Shown: positions 1 to 11,463 of the stretch, piece by piece
Layout: the number at the start of each line of letters is the position of its first letter
How positions within the stretch are numbered: the stretch's first letter is position 1
Source: Mya arenaria
Lineage: Eukaryota > Mollusca > Bivalvia > Myida > Myidae
Direction: 5' to 3'
Assembly: GCF_026914265.1 (NCBI RefSeq)
Contig: NC_069135.1
Coordinates: forward strand, 1,195,001-1,259,000
DNA: 64,000 nt
Position numbers and translations under genes: made by a program
The notes under the pieces: model-generated
The model's input: only the letters and a program-made list of their open reading frames with translations
Databases searched by the model: none
Told to the model about the DNA's origin: nothing

Positions 1-3000
1 CAAGTAAAATAGCGGCAAAGATGGCTTCTGCGTTCGTCTACATAAAATTGCAATTGGTAAAGGTAAGAAAATATAAAGAAATATATGCTTAAGAAGTCAT
101 GATAATGCTTGTTTCGCAAAATATATAGGCATCTTTGCCTAATTATCATATATTTTTGTGTTTTTAGTTGCAATTATTTGGTTTGGTTTTGCAAGATAAT
201 TCATATTATCTTAAGCAGACACTTATGACTGTTTTAATACATTCCAGGTTCTGAATAATCGGGACATTACAGTGAAGCGTCAACATGATATTAAGTTAGA
301 AACAACAACTGTGATGGCATTAGACTTAAATACTATGTTCCCTTTTTTCAATTGGAGTTATGCTTTAGATATGGAGGACGGAGAAGTGTTAGTAGAACTT
401 ATAGACAGTGGGTACTTTGCCGAACTTGAATCTTTACTTGCCGATGTAGATAGGGATGAAGTTAAATGGTACATCTTCATTTCAGCGTTGTTGGAAATGT
501 GGAAATTCGTTCCATACGAAGATAAACTAGATATTCCCAGTGTTAAATTAAACAAGCAGTTAACAAGCGTCGATTGTGTTAATGTTGCACATGAACTAGC
601 CAAAGAGGAGATGCATGCCGCATTCATCTCACAGTTCACAAAGAAGGTTTTAGATGATCGCTTAATTATTACAGTTGTTCACCAGTCAGTGAGCCAAGCC
701 TTCCAACAGCTGCTTTCAGAATCCACATCCGTCCCGCCAACTCTCGTGCTGGTAGCATCAGCGCTGGCCAAACAGCTGAGACTCTACTTTTCACCCTTAA
801 AATCCAACATTCAAGATACACCTATACTGAGAAACAACTTGGTTTCTTTTCTTGTTTTTGTTGCGAATTTGAAACAGCAAAATCATAACGTCGAGCACAG
901 AAAACTGGGCAGTCGATTGAACCAAATTGAAATGGACTGGTCTGATTATCGTATGCACTATGATCCACAGTTTCATACATTGGGTAGGTATTTGATAAAA
1001 CTTATTATTTTTACTTATGGATTAGTGTAATATGTATTTACGTTTGCGAAGCCGTAGAAGTTTATGGTTATCATGATCCTAATGCCATTTTATAAAAGCA
1101 AAGCAAAATCAAACGGTTACTGGTAATTCGTAAAATAAGTAACACATGCATGGTACTTGGTAAACAATGAAAGTAAAGTTTATAAAATTATTTCTTACAG
1201 GTATTTCGACAGGTGTGACGGTGTTCCTTGAAAAACACAACCCAGACTTTTTGACATATGGTCGCTTGGGAATGTTGATGGCAGAAGAATTCATAAAGAT
1301 TCTGACAGGTACAATATAGTTTATACATGAAGTAGTTTTTTAGCTCGACTGTGCAGATTGCTGTTACCTTAAATATGAGTTACTCTCAGACTAGAGTCAG
1401 TACTAGATATCTTAAGAGGGGCCAAGAGAACATGCCTCTACTGTGGGTTGAGCCCAATTATGCCAATACCTCTTGAAAAGGTGCGTATTCCTGTACCACG
1501 AGATAACTCAACAATTAGTGTATACATGTACATTTACCGACACCTGTACATTATTTAATATTTCGAAATACTCCAATAAATGTCCTTATCGATTTCCCTA
1601 CCCTACGTCAGCAGGCATAGCTTTCAAGTGTGTTCCCATTTTATTATTGTAATGTGTGTCGATTATCTAAGTCAAGATTTCAAAAAGCTAAACTGTTACC
1701 CCATTCACTTCCATCAGGTGATCTTGACGACGGAGCGCCACCTACATGGTGGGGATCAAGCAACATCTTGGCTTTTCAAGACACGTTGGGGTGCTTTCAG
1801 AACCAGAGTACCAAAATCATGGTAAACAAACTAAACTAACAGATATTATTTTTGGAGTTCCTTGTTTGCCTGACACGATGCTATGATACCAACAGTAATT
1901 CGGACATGGACATTGTATGGACAGTGATGGGGATATATTTAACAACACTTTAGATTTAACTTCATTTTAAGATTAGATTCCAAGTGTTTTGATTGGACTG
2001 TATAAATAACCGACCAATGGTATGATATGAATCAGTAAGGTATATCAAGTGATAAGAATAATAATTATATTGAATGTTGCCCCGATTGTTTTATTTGTAG
2101 GTATATTTTAACGAAACAAGCCAGAACGTTCTTATTGACGGAGCGTTACAAGTTGCTCACAAGGTACTTGTTGTTTCCATTATCAGTGTGTGTATACCAC
2201 GTGATAAATGATGTCATAAATGGTACGTCGCGAGGCTCATTTTGCCACTTGATTGTATTTGAATTTGCGTTTTTGTCAGCTGGTGGGTAGCTAAAATACA
2301 AATGAAAATGACAGAGCCAAGGTATGCTTGCGTATTTCTGAAATCTTATTAAACTTCAAGTGGTCTTCTTATTACCTTTTTTCAGGCTTATGTTACACAA
2401 AGCACAGCAAAGGATTCGGCTGTTCCCGGAACAAGTTTAACTGAAGAGACCCTTTTCTTTCTTAATGCGATTCAGGTATGCACGGCTTCGTTATTTCGTT
2501 GGCTATTTGTCACAAAAGATATAGGGCCGATCGTTCAAACTATCGTGATTTACAAAATTGTTGTAACCTTTCAAACGTGAAACACCTGATGATATAGTCA
2601 TATATTAAAATAAAACAAGTACAGCTGAAATGTTTGTCTCAAATCTAGTAAGAATTACTGCAGATCACATGTGCATCGCTTCCAGAGCAGAAAACATTTG
2701 AATGTTAACATTGATGACGTTAACAGCGTTGTTAGATTGAACTAAGTTCTGACCAATCGGCCCATTGAGTATGTACGTTAGGTTAAGTGCAGGACCGCAA
2801 AGGCTCATTGCTGGCACCGCAAATTTGAAAGAATGAAAGTTAATGTTGTACTGATAAAATGAATAGTTTGGTTACGCTTTAAACTACAAACGAAGGAATA
2901 GTTCATTAAAATAAGGTACAGATGGCAAAGAAACTACGGTTTTTGCCATTTTCATAGAACTCGTGGGTGTGTGTGCGTGCGTGTGTTCGCGCGCGCGGAT

Positions 3001-3410
3001 TTGTGTATGTGTGTGTATTTCTTCTGCTAGTGGCTGCAAACTTCAACCGCGTTCATATTTTCTCACCTATTGCGAATGTGCTGGGCTAAATATAAATATA
3101 GCCACTACCCTGTTCAATATTTATTACTTGTACGACATATTGCTTTTTCAGATACACTGCAAATTCCACGGAGATTCACACCTGAATACTTTAAACAGAG
3201 AAAGGTTTGTATTTGGCGTGGACGCTTTGTTAGTACTCAAGCTTATATGACTTGCAATTCATTATTTAAAACCTCCCTGTACAAGAAAAATATTGTCAAC
3301 GTTTATATTTTAGGTTGAAGAATATAGCGAAGAACCGGGTGCCTTTCCAACTCTTCAACTGTAAAAGGAACTCCAAAATGATTGTTACTGATAAGTGTTC
3401 CTTGCTATAA
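1..3410 (+). CDS. M13 (neprilysin-like) pseudopeptidase, copy 1, 3' part
   Basis: Partial gene; the window opens inside an exon. Exons by GT/AG sites and phase: 1-62, 248-983, 1201-1308, 1718-1821, 2101-2163, 2386-2475, 3152-3204, 3314-3410 (stop TAA 3408-3410). The order follows the C-terminal half of neprilysin/ECE proteins: the large helical exon (248-983), the exon that should carry the zinc site (1201-1308), the DLDD..PTWW block (1718), the ENIADNGG-equivalent (2101), the LTEETLFFLNAIQ block (2386), and a terminal Cys motif FNCKRNSK..KC resembling the family C-terminus. The zinc motif HExxH is replaced by EEFIK (exon 1201-1308). ENIAD is replaced by QNVLI, and the NAFY substrate motif is absent. 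Active-site loss is seen in the sequence; loss of peptidase activity follows from family knowledge; a retained binding or scaffold role is inference. All visible exons are open. Confidence 0.8.
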
Positions 3411-3794
3411 AAATGAAAATACAATATCAAAACGTACAGTATCATTCACTTTGTTTTTTGACAATAGTAAAAATATATGGAATGTATATGTAAAATCGTA
3501 AAACACATAATATAAATGCTTATAATTAATGTGTATATAACATAAATGAACACGCATGCGGACACAGCATCACAAATATAAGTATCATAAGTCAAATGTA
3601 TGTATGATACGAGTATTTTAACACTCAAGGGCTATCACATGTTTTGAGATTCTCAGACTGGAGAATGATTGAAGATTGTATTCCGCTTTGATTGACGCTC
3701 TGTCTTGGCAGACACGTGACCTACGCTTCAGGCGTCCCGTTCTGAAAATATGAATTACTACTAGTACCAGTATTTGAGAAATTAGCTTCTACAA
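3411..3794. other. Intergenic gap between convergent M13 copy 1 and SLC6 fragment 1
   Basis: A short AT-rich gap between the M13 stop and the 3' end of the SLC6 fragment on the other strand. No convincing exon is seen; the open frames are low-complexity AT. The same gap recurs, nearly identical, at 29300-29790 and 52328-52794, so it belongs to the duplicated module. Confidence 0.6.
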
Positions 3795-5083
3795 CTATAT
3801 TAATGCGATACTCATTACCGGGTACCCACAACGACAACCACGTATAGTAATAAAACTATTTAATGAAAAAAAGATATTAACACCATAACCGTGCGTCAAG
3901 GTTTCTCTAAATGCAAATACATCATCTGCTCTCACCGTGACGCCGTGCGTGTGTTGCATGGTTACAGTGGGTGTGTCGTCAAGGTTCTGGTAGGAGAAAG
4001 CCACCCCGTGGTTCTAGTCCTCCGGATCCACGATGAACCACGGAACGTGCTTCACCAACTTCTGGTGCTTTACCAGCGCTGGGCTCCACTCCCGCGACGG
4101 CCGCATTAAATGACGTATTCTCTGAGAAAATAATTTTAAAATATTTATAGAAATACGCTTTGCATGACCTCTAGTCGTCTGTTTGAAGAACGGCCAGCGT
4201 GTAATCATTTCTAAATTTCTAAATATTTCAAAATATCTGGAAAAATATCAAATTGAAGGTTGACATTTTATGTCGGTCAAACAGACCTAACTCTTGACAA
4301 CTCAGACAGGGTCGAAATTAAAACCGTCAGAACCATCAGATCGACGGTTTTCACGATCCCTGGATTACAACTATGGAATCGCCTTTTTGGAGAAAAGACA
4401 ACGTGTAACAACGTAGACCTCACAAGTGTCTGATATCTATACCATGGTGTTCATTTTTTAAAAGAGATGCCAAGGACATGACGCTAAATTGCTGTAACCC
4501 TTAAAGTCATTCCGTAGGAGAATGAGTTCTTAGTTATAAAGAATCACAAAAAGATTTACTTCGCCTATGGACATATCCTTCTTATAAGTAGCAACTTTGA
4601 ACACAGCGACGATGGGTACTGAAGATATTGCAGCAAATGAGATAAACCAGCCAAGGTTCTCCGCCCAGGCCGGGTAGAAGTACTTGTTGTATGATACAGG
4701 CCGGTAGTCGATCCACGATATCAGCAAGAAAAACTGGAATTAAAGACATAAATAATATGTTCTAACATTGTTAATATCATTTGGTAGATGTCAAGATCCG
4801 ACACTTTCAAGATCGTCTTGACATTGTATTGCTTTTTTCCATGTTCGAATTTAAAATGGCGCGAAAATAAGGTCTAATTAAATCTATAAAATGCAACTTT
4901 ACCGAGATAAACCCTAAAACACCGCGGAACTATGAAGGATAACATTGGCGTATATCTTTAATAGATTTACAGTTATACTCACAATGGTTCCAGCCGGAGT
5001 TATGAAGACCCAACATAGTTTCCAGTACCATGTCCGCCATGGGCCGATCATTACCGCCAGGTCCGTGCAGAACCGGTCTACAC
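3795..5083 (-). pseudogene. SLC6 (glycine-transporter-like) 3' fragment 1, last three exons
   Basis: Three minus-strand exons, 4983-5083, 4560-4733 and 3795-4121, match the last three exons of the complete SLC6 gene in module C (53931-54031, 53525-53698, 52795-53049). They encode the VDRFC..MIG segment, the last membrane helices and the cytosolic C-terminus. Nothing upstream of these exons is present; the next sequence is the 18-bp minisatellite and then module B. The final exon carries a TAG where the complete gene has TGG in the EDWNHG motif, and its end reads into a longer tail. With no promoter or 5' exons this is a dead duplication remnant. Confidence 0.85.
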
Positions 5084-5165
5084 CTGCAAATGAACATACA
5101 GCGTGTGTGCCGTTTGAAATAACTATATTTCATTTGTTTACTAGATCATGCGTACACGACATCAG

Positions 5166-7376
5166 TTTGAGCGAGAACGTACTTGTGTGCGGGGAATGTA
5201 CTTGTGTGCGGGGAATGTACTTGTGTGCGGGGAATGTACTTGTGTGCGAAGGATTTACTTGTGTGCGGGGAATGTACTTGTGTGCGAATGATGTACTTGT
5301 GTGCGAAGGATGTACTTGTGTGCGAGAATGGACTTGTGTGCAAGAAATGCACTTGTGAGCGAGAATCTACTTTTTAGCGAGAATGTACTTGTATGCGAGA
5401 ATGTCAGTACTTGTGTGCGAGAATGTACTTTTGAGCGAGAATATGCTTTTGAGCGAAAATGTATTTGTGTGCGAAAGTGTACTTGTGCGAGAATGTACTT
5501 GTGTGTGAGAATGTACGAGAATGTACTTGTGTGTGAGAATGTACGTTTGAGAGAGAATGTACTTGTGTGCGAGAATGTACTTGTGTGCGAAAATGTACTT
5601 GTGCGAGAATGTACTTGTGTGTGAGAATGTACGAGAATGTACTTGTGTGTGAGAATGTACTTGTGTGCGAGAATGTACTTGTGTGTGAGAATGTACTTAT
5701 GTGCGAAAATGTACTTGTGTGCGAGAAAGTACTTGTGTGCGAGAATGAACTTGTTTGTGAGAATGAACTTGTGTGTGAGAATGTACTTGTGTGTGAGAAT
5801 GTACTTGTGCGAGAATGTACCTGTGTGTGAGAATGTACTTGTGTGCGAGAATTTACTTGTGTGCGAGAAAGAACTTGTGTGCGAGATTATACTTGTGTGC
5901 GAAAAAGTACTTGTGTGCGAAAAAGTACTTGTGTGTGAGAATGTACTTGTGTGGGAGAATGCAATTGAGTGCAAGAATGTGCTTGTGTGCGATAATGTAC
6001 TTGTGTGCGAGAATGTTCTTGTGTGCGAGAATGTGCTTATATGCGAGAATATTCTTGTGTGCGAGAATGTATTTGTGTGCGAGAATGTACTTGTGTTTGA
6101 GAATATACTTGTGTGCGAATAAGTACTTGTGTGTGAGAATGTACGTGTGTGTGAGAATGTACTTGTGAGCGAGAATCTACTTGTGTGCGAGAATGTACTT
6201 GTGAGCGAGAATGTACTTGTGTGTGAGAATGTACTTTTATGCAAGAATGTGCTCGTGCGAGAAAGTACTTGTGTGCGAGAATGTACTTGTGTGCGAGAAT
6301 TTACTTATGTGCGAGAAAGAACTTGTTTGCGAGAATATATTTGTGTGCGAGAATGTACTTGTGTGCGAGAATGTACTTGTGTGTGAGAATATACTTGTGT
6401 GCGAATAAGTACTTGTGTGCGAGAATATATTTGTGTGTGAGAATGTACTTGTGTGGGAGAATGCACTTGAGTGCAAGAATGTGCTTGTATGCGAGAATGT
6501 ACTTGTGTGCAAGAATGTGCTTATGTGCGAGAATGTTCTTGTGTGCGAGAATGTGCTTATGTGCGAGAATGTTCTTGTGTGCGAGAATGTATTTGTGTGC
6601 GAGAATGTACTTGTATTTGAGAATATACTTGTGTGCGAATAAGAAATTGTGTGCGAGAATGTACGTGTGTGTGAGAATGTACTTGTGCGAGAATGTACTT
6701 GTGTGCGAGAATGTACTTGTGTGCGAGAAAGTACTTGTGTGCGTGAATGTACTTTTGTGCGAGAATGTGCTTGTGCGAGAAAGTACTTGTGTGCGAGAAT
6801 GTACTTGTGTGCGAAAATTAACTTGTGTGCGAGAAAGAACTTGTGTGCGAGAATATACTTGTGTGCGAGAATGTACTTGTGTGCGAGAATGTACTTGTGT
6901 GTGAGAATATACTTGTGTGCGAATAAGTACTTGTGTGCGAGAATGTACTTGTGTGTGAGAATGTACTTGTGCGAGAATGTACTTGTGTGCGAGAATGTAC
7001 TTGTGTGCGAGAATGTACTTGTGTGCGAGAATGTACTTGTGTGTGAGAATGTACTTGTGTGCGAGAATGTGCATGTGCGAGAAAGTATTTGTGTGCGAGA
7101 ATGTATTTGTGTGCGAGAAAGTACTTGTGTACGAGAATATACTTGTGTGCGAGAATGTACTTGTGTGCGAGAATGTGCTTGTGCGATAATGTACTTGTGT
7201 GCGAGAAAGCACTTGTGTGCGAGAAAGTACTTGTGTGCGAGAAAGTATTTGTGTGCGAGAATGTACTTGTGTGCGAGAATGTACTTGTGTGCGAGAATGT
7301 GCTTGTGTGCGAGAATGTACTTGTGTGCGAGAATGTACTTGTGTGCGAGAATGTACTTGTGTGCGAGAATGTGCTT
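5166..7376. repeat. 18-bp minisatellite, about 120 units, SLC6 intron remnant
   Basis: Consensus unit GAATGTACTTGTGTGCGA (18 bp), with scattered 6-bp-type deletions and point variants. The left edge is GGGG-rich (GTGTGCGGGGAATGTACTT). Because 18 is divisible by 3 and the unit has no stop in any frame, all six frames stay open, giving long artefactual frames of up to 400 codons with six-residue periods (ENVLVC, MYLCAR, CTCVRE on plus; HTSTFS, HKYILA, RTQVHS on minus). The array interrupts the intron upstream (in SLC6 sense) of the exon at 4983-5083. Flanking intron sequence resumes at about 7390 (TATACGACCATATG) and matches 54065 in module C, where no array exists. Module B has a very short version at 31119-31265. 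Confidence 0.95.
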
Positions 7377-7794
7377 CGGTGTCATTACAATATACGACCA
7401 TATGTATATGGAACACATTTAAAGAGCTCTTCAAGTAGATATAAACCTCTTTAATTAAATCAAGAAGAGTCCCAAACACTCTGGGTAAAGAATGGATTGG
7501 CACTGGAACACAGAAGGTAGGCTGTTATCACTGAATGTTTTTTGTAAGTTTTCATTAACAGTTCCCCCATCATTATTAATAAGTCTGGGTTTTAAAAAAA
7601 AATGATGGGGGAGGAGGGGGTTGGTCAAAGGGGTGTGTCAAAACAACGCACCCTGTCCCTGTGGTTAATACGATACGTCTTTATTCATTTAAGCATTGTA
7701 TTTCTGAACTCAAACTAATAAATAGGGTACGAAATGACCAAATATCGGAGGGTAAGAAATGGTCAGGGTATGAATTGACTAGTTCCCGCTGTTT
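7377..7794. other. Duplication junction: SLC6 intron passing into MANF-side sequence
   Basis: About 7388-7450 still resembles the SLC6 intron of module C at 54063-54125 (TATACGACCATATG, then CTCTTCAA). After that the similarity fades and the sequence becomes MANF-side sequence shared with module C from about 7795 (equivalent to about 31300). The A/B module junction therefore lies within roughly 7450-7795. A G-rich/poly-A patch sits at 7590-7620. No gene is seen. Confidence 0.6.
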
Positions 7795-8040
7795 CTAGCC
7801 CCCACACACAACCGTGTACAGGTGGTTGTGGGTTCTAGCCATGCAACAGGCACTTTCCATACAGGTTAACTTGACTGGTGTTGAAAGTAAAAGGCAAGTG
7901 TGTCTGCAATGGGAGAAGGAAAATGTTGTATGCTGTTGAAAGAATTGGCCTCCCTGTTAGGTGAATTGGTTATTATTAGTGTTACTATGGTTGTGATTTG
8001 AACCCCGCACGGGGTGTACCTCTCCTCGGGAGGTTAAACT
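7795..8040. repeat. Short dispersed-repeat-like block, shared at 31300-31545
   Basis: A block beginning CTAGCCCCCACACACAAC and ending near GGGAGGTTAAACT, preserved in both modules. It contains a small imperfect inverted repeat at its left end and, on the minus strand, a GGTTCAAATC box similar to a tRNA-type B box. This suggests, weakly, a tRNA-derived SINE. I see no paired 3' tail or target-site duplication. Confidence 0.3.
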
Positions 8041-8946
8041 TAATTTACTATTTTGTGAAAATACACAGATTGACTCGTTCTTACACTAAATGGAGTTGCA
8101 GACATTCTCTAGTCATGTTATATATTCTCAGACTTAAACATTAATTCTCATCAGGATAGTTGAATCAAAGAAAACGTCTCAATTATGAGATGTACAAGAA
8201 CAACAAAATCAATCAATAATTTGTCAATTAAGTATCAAACACATTAACTTACAAAGGATTTCAGAAAAAGTCACGATGAGAATATTTTTGATAATATTTT
8301 TCACTGCGAAATAGAGACACTGTTTAAAAAGTTTTGCAAAACTGTAAAAGACAGAGATGAGCGATTTGTAAGTATGAAGTATACATGGAAAATCAGTATA
8401 TTTATCATGTTTGTAGAAAAATATTTAGCAGTATACATGTTGATTAATTTTAATTCTCATTTATAGTGGCAGTTCTGCAGATTTTTCATATAGCATCTGA
8501 AAAACTGTTTTGTGTATTGAATTTACATCAACACTGACCACACAACTATATAAATGACCTTACTCTTAACTGTTTGCAAACAAGCAAAGCGTTCTGGTCA
8601 ATAAGTTAAAAAAATCATTTTAAAAATGTCATTTTGCTAAGAAAATTTCGTGAACAATATGAAAAACAACTGTCAGAATTTTGTTAATTCAAGCATGACG
8701 TAGGTCAATTTTCAATGGTGTTACTTATGCTTTGAATAAAGCATTCACTGTCATATTTTTAAATAACTAACAAAAGACTTATTCTTAATTATTTGTTGAT
8801 ATTTTATATTGTAACAAGCATTTTGTTCACATTTCAAATAAAAGTTGTTCGATGTCTGACCCAATTAATCTTGAACAAGGCCCTTGAAGCGACGTTAATT
8901 GGTGAATTGTATTTATGTCTTTATAATTGTGTTTCATATATTTCAG
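8041..8946 (+). other. Upstream part of the MANF intron; no exon seen
   Basis: AT-rich sequence leading to the splice acceptor ATATTTCAG at 8946. I looked for the earlier MANF exons (signal peptide and the first CxxC-bearing exons) and found no candidate between the junction and this acceptor. The region is conserved in module C (31546-32429) apart from small indels. Confidence 0.5.
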
Positions 8947-11463
8947 TGCTACTATATTGGAGGGGCTGAGACCTCAGCAACAAACATCCTGAAGATTATG
9001 TCTTCACCGTTCAAGAACCATCTCCCTCTTGTGAAAGTCTGTGAAAAATTGCAAGACGCTGACCCTCAGATATGTGATCTGAAATATGGTGAGAATGCTT
9101 GAACTCAAACAAATATAAGATGGGCTTTAAACAAAATCAGTCGAAGAGACATTGATATTACAATCATTAAGATCTGTTTTACTTTCACTGCAAGATTAAC
9201 AGTCATGCAGTGAAGTTAGTGAAGTCAGAAAGGTGCATGAAGCCAGAAGTGTGCACATGCTGGTCTCCATGTGGGCAAAAAGGTTCTCATGCTGGTCTCT
9301 ATGTGGGCAGAAAGGTGCACATGCTGGTCTGTATGAGGGCACTAAGGTGCACATGCTGGTCTGTATGGGGACAAAAAGGTGCACATGCTGGTCTGTATGA
9401 GGGCACTAAGGTGCACATGCTGGTCTGTTTGGGGGCAAAAAGGTGCTCATGCTGGTCTGCAAAAAAGACAGAATGATGCACATACTGGTCTGTATGAAGA
9501 CAGAATGGTGCACATACTGGTCTCTATGAAGACAGAAAGGTGCTCTTGCTGGTCTGTATGAAGACAGTATGGTGCACATACGGGTCTTTATGAAGACAGA
9601 ATGGTGCACATACTGGTCACTATGAATACAGAATGGTCCACATACTGGTCTTTATGAAGACCGAATGGTGCACATGCTGTTCTCTATGAAGACAGAATGG
9701 TGCACATACTGGTCTCTATGTGGGCAGAAAGGTGCACATAGTGGTCTCTAAGAAGACAGAAAGGTGCACATGATGGTCTGTATGAAGACAGAATGGTGCA
9801 CATGCTGGTCTCTTTGAAGACAGAAAGGTGCACATGCTGGTCTCTATGAAGACAGAATGGTGAACATGCTGGTCTCTATGTGGGCAGAAAGGTGCTCATG
9901 CTGGTCTCTTTGTAGGCAGAAAGGTGTACATGATGGTCTCTGTAAAGACAGAATTGTGCTCATACTGGTCTCTAAGAAGACAGAAAGGTACACATGATGG
10001 TCTGTATGAAGACAGAATGGTGAACATGCTGGTCTCTATGTGAGCAGAAAGGTGCTCATGCTTGTCTGTATGAAGACAGAATGGTGCACATGCTGGTCTC
10101 TATGTAGGCAGAAAGGAACACATGCTAGTCTCTATGTGGGCAGAAAAGTACACGTGCTGGTCTCTGTGAAGACAGAATGGTGCACATGCTGGACTATATG
10201 TGGGTAGAAAGGTGCACAGGACGGTTTGTATAAAGACAGAATTGTGCACATGCTGGTCTCCATATGGAAAGAAACATGCATGACTGTGCTGGTCTCTGTG
10301 AAGACAGAAAGGTGCTCATGCTGGTCTTTATGAAGACAGATGTGTGCACATACTGGTCTCTATGAAGACAGAATGGTGCACATACTGGTCTGTATGAAGA
10401 CAGAATGGTGCAAATACTGGTCTGTATGAAAAAATAATGGTGCACATACTGGTCTGAATGAAGACAGAATGGTGCACATACTGGTCTGAATGAAGACAGA
10501 ATGGTGCACATACTGGTCTGTATGAAGACAGAATGGTGCAAATACTGGTCTGTATGAAGACAGAATGGTGCACATGCTGATCTCTATGAGAAAAGAATGG
10601 TGCACATACTGGTCTCTATGAAGACATAATGGTGCTCTCACTGGTCTCTTTTTGGGCAGAAATGTGCTCATGCTGGTCTCTATGTGGGCAGAAATGTGCA
10701 CATGATGGTCTCTGTGAAGACAGAATTGTGCACATACTGGTCTCTATGAAGACAGAATTGTGTACATGCTGGTCTCTCTGAAGACAGAAAGGTGCACATG
10801 TTGGTCTGTATGAAGACAGAATTGTGCACATGCTGGTCTCTATGTGGGCAGAAACGAACACATGCTGGTCTGTATGAAGACTGAATGGTGCACATGCTTG
10901 TCTCTATGTAGGCAGAAAGGTGCTCATGCTGGTCTCTATGAAGGCAAAATGGTGCACATGCTGGTCTCCATGAGGACAGAATTGTGCACATGCTGGTCTC
11001 CATGAGAACAGAATTGTGCAATGCTTGTCTCTATGTGGGCAGAAAGGTGCTCATGCTGGTCTGTATGAGGGCAGAGAGGAACACTTGCTGGTCTCTATGA
11101 AGACATAATTGTGCATATGCTGGTCTCTTTGTGGGCAGAAAGGTGCACATGCTGGTCTGTATGAGGGCAGAAATGTGCTGACAAAATAGGACATGGTGCA
11201 GCACCTTATCATAATTCTTTAGTTAAAAGTTTAACTCTGTAAGCTATTCTATTTGTTTTTCAGAGAAGAAGTTGGACCTTTCTGAGGTTGAATTCAAGAA
11301 GCTCAAGGTTAAGGACCTGAAGAAGATTCTATCCGACTGGGACGAGGAACGAGCATGCAGGGGCTGCTCCGAGAAGTCTGACTTTGTACGAGCTGTGAAA
11401 GAGCTTATGCCCAAACATGCACCCGAGGCTTATGCTAAACTTAAAGCCAGGGATGAGCTTTGA
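8947..11463 (+). pseudogene. MANF: MANF 3' fragment (last two exons), module B
   Basis: Two exons: 8947-9088 and 11264-11463 (stop TGA 11461). The first encodes CYYIGGAETSAT...VCEKL..ADPQICDLKY, the end of the saposin-like domain of mesencephalic astrocyte-derived neurotrophic factor. The second encodes [20 protein letters not shown], then [10 protein letters not shown] (the CxxC of the C-terminal SAP-like domain), and ends in KARDEL, a KDEL-type ER-retrieval signal. MANF is an ER-resident, stress-induced secreted protein. Both exons are open, but the signal peptide and N-terminal exons are missing; the upstream neighbour is a duplication junction. It is best read as a 3' fragment left by the tandem duplication, although splicing from another 5' exon cannot be excluded. 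The intron (9089-11263) is almost entirely a 32-bp minisatellite. Confidence 0.85.
9221..11177. repeat. 32-bp minisatellite in the MANF intron, module B
   Basis: About 60 units of a 32-bp repeat; a typical stretch is GGTGCACATACTGGTCT followed by a GTATGAAGACAGAAT half. Two main variants alternate: a GAAGACAGA type, and a TGGGCAGAAA/GGGCACTAA type that dominates the left edge. Since 32 is not a multiple of 3, the open frames repeat every 32 codons and cycle through all three frames. The units abut directly with no spacers. A homologous array fills the same intron in module C (32705-34948). Confidence 0.95.

Noticed and set aside
3152-3367. Alternative reading of the last M13 exons giving TLQIPRRFTPEYFKQRK and then VEEYSEEPGAF
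   Set aside because: That phase does not follow from the preceding exon (ends phase 0). The phase-0 reading ends in the family-like FNCKRNSK...KC motif.
5255-7503. Long open frames on both strands (up to 400 codons) with repeats such as SHTSTF or LCARMY
   Set aside because: They are a product of a stop-free 18-bp repeat whose length is a multiple of 3. All six frames are open equally, and there is no family signature.
7960-8040. Possible tRNA gene on the minus strand
   Set aside because: A B-box-like GGTTCAAATC is present, but no acceptor stem or anticodon arm can be folded.
8947-9088. MANF in module B as a complete functional gene
   Set aside because: The signal peptide and first exons are absent, and the upstream sequence is a duplication junction.
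9221-11177. CRISPR-like array of 32-bp repeats
   Set aside because: Units abut with no spacers, the host is eukaryotic, and the array lies in an intron; it is a minisatellite.
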